Assembly (NCBI GenBank): GCA_003551805.1
Contig: PUNR01000394.1
Span: 1 to 6,994 of the forward strand
Length of the DNA: 6,994 bases
Origin: Loktanella sp.
GTDB lineage: Bacteria > Pseudomonadota > Alphaproteobacteria > Rhodobacterales > Rhodobacteraceae
Reading direction: 5' to 3'
Below the pieces are notes generated by a model. It was not told where the DNA came from and ran no database searches. It saw only the letters and a program-made list of their open reading frames with translations. Positions 6,076-6,994 of this stretch are shown here, one piece after another. Numbering within the stretch: position 1 is the stretch's first letter; each line of letters opens with the position of its first letter. Both the position numbers and the translations under genes were made by a program.

Positions 6076-6092
6076 GTCTGGTTGGAAAAGGC

Positions 6093-6994
6093 TTAGTTCA
6101 TCTGGCTGCGACGCACCGCGATGATCGTTTCATAGGCGTCATGACCAATTGGAGTGAAACCAGCAGTTTCACCAGCCGCAACACCGTACGCACACGCCTC
6201 GTCCACGTCGTGCAGGTTGGCTGTCAGATCAAACATGGTCTGTTTGACGTCATCCGGCAGCGCTTGGCGGATTACAATGGGGCCTTCCGGGATCGGCTTT
6301 GATTTCCAGATTTCGACCAGATCATTCATATCGACCAAACCGCTGTCGGATGCACGGCGCAGCGCGCCGGAATTATAGCCGTCTTCCCAGTCGCCCAAAC
6401 CGTCGGCCCAAGTCACACCTGCGTCGACATCACCGTTGGCCACGCCAACGATGGTCTGTTCGTGGCCACCCACAAAAACCACGTCCGAAAAATACGCACC
6501 GGGTTCCATGGAATAGCCCTCTTCCGGGATTTCAACCAGCGGGATCAGATAGCCAGAGGTCGAGTTCGGATCACCGAAAGCAAAGACTTTACCTTCCATA
6601 TCGTCCAGCGATGCGATGCCACTGTCAGCGCGTGCAAAGCCGATGGAATGATAAGTAAACGACCCGTCGAGGTTAGTTTTCACAAGGATCGGCTCTACTG
6701 CGCTCGGGTCTTCGACATAGACAGCAGCATAGGCAGACGCGCCCAGCCACGCCATGTCGAGCGTGCCACCAATCAGGCCCTGAATGACGCCGTTATAGTC
6801 AGCGGCGGTGAAAAGGCGGGTGGGCACGCCCAGCGCTTCTTCTGTATAGGCGCGGAAACATTCGTTGGACGCCAGACGGTCCTGCGCGTTTTCGCCGCCC
6901 AAAAGGCCGATGCGGAATTCGGTGATGCTGTCTTGCGCGAAGGCAGGGCCAACAAGGGCAGTCGTCATCAAGGCAGTTACGATGAACTTTTTCA
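6093..6994 (-). CDS. phnD: PhnD, periplasmic phosphonate-binding protein (first base of the start codon lies outside)
   Basis: PhnD is the substrate-binding protein of the phosphonate ABC importer. The frame runs off the right edge within the start codon: bases 6994-6993 are the TG of the ATG, so only one base is missing. The protein is 300 residues. A signal peptide MKKFIVTALMTTALVGPAFA (1-20) ends in a good AxA-type cleavage site before QDS. Family signatures follow: YNGVIQGLIGGTLDMAWLGASAYA (67-90), GSFTYHSIGF (111-120), the phosphonate-binding segment GDPNSTSGYLIP (141-152), GGHEQTIVGVANGDVDAGVTW (176-196) and IWKSKPIPEGPIVIRQALP (229-247). It is shorter than E. coli PhnD (about 338), lacking much of the helical C-terminal tail. 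It begins the visible transporter operon; phnC is expected just upstream, outside. Ligand preference cannot be read from the sequence. Confidence 0.95.
   Translation of the reverse strand, partial: KKFIVTALMTTALVGPAFAQDSITEFRIGLLGGENAQDRLASNECFRAYTEEALGVPTRLFTAADYNGVIQGLIGGTLDMAWLGASAYAAVYVEDPSAVEPILVKTNLDGSFTYHSIGFARADSGIASLDDMEGKVFAFGDPNSTSGYLIPLVEIPEEGYSMEPGAYFSDVVFVGGHEQTIVGVANGDVDAGVTWADGLGDWEDGYNSGALRRASDSGLVDMNDLVEIWKSKPIPEGPIVIRQALPDDVKQTMFDLTANLHDVDEACAYGVAAGETAGFTPIGHDAYETIIAVRRSQMN

Overview
The window is one side-to-side slice of a phosphonate (C-P lyase) locus from what looks like an alphaproteobacterium of the Rhodobacterales/Roseobacter type. That placement is an inference. It rests on GC-rich coding sequence, on two unequal PhnE permeases in tandem after PhnD, on the phnF-phnM pairing, and on the protein style. 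The taxon cannot be proved from this window alone. Coding is dense: the longest gap between genes is about 125 bases, and I see no RNA gene, mobile element, CRISPR array or prophage remnant.

Layout by region. (1) Positions 1-1648, minus strand: phnG, phnH and the first 211 codons of phnI, joined by one-base stop/start overlaps. This is the start of the C-P lyase core operon, and phnJ and later genes should follow beyond the left edge. (2) Positions 1649-1741: a divergent control region. It holds a good sigma70-type promoter for phnG and a cluster of near-identical 9-base repeats over its -10 and expected start site, which fits binding by the neighbouring PhnF repressor. (3) Positions 1742-3702, plus strand: phnF (GntR/HutC-family regulator) and phnM (a divergent amidohydrolase-type PhnM). 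(4) Positions 3703-3827: a convergent junction with a long imperfect hairpin. (5) Positions 3828-6994, minus strand: the phosphonate ABC importer, read as phnD (binding protein, missing only the first base of its start codon), then two phnE permeases. The ATPase gene phnC is expected just beyond the right edge. A clear intrinsic terminator lies inside this operon, between phnD and the first phnE.

How the genes work together. PhnD captures phosphonates in the periplasm, and the two PhnE proteins with PhnC import them. PhnG, PhnH and PhnI (with PhnL) attach the phosphonate to the ribose of ATP in place of adenine. PhnM removes pyrophosphate to give a 5-phosphoribosyl 1-phosphonate, and PhnJ, outside the window, breaks the C-P bond. 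PhnF probably represses the core operon.

The gene set itself is known biology. The points most worth a second look are the intra-operon terminator, the repeat/promoter arrangement in front of phnG, the roughly 195-residue extra periplasmic region in the second PhnE, and a PhnM that lacks a signature loop of the enterobacterial enzyme.
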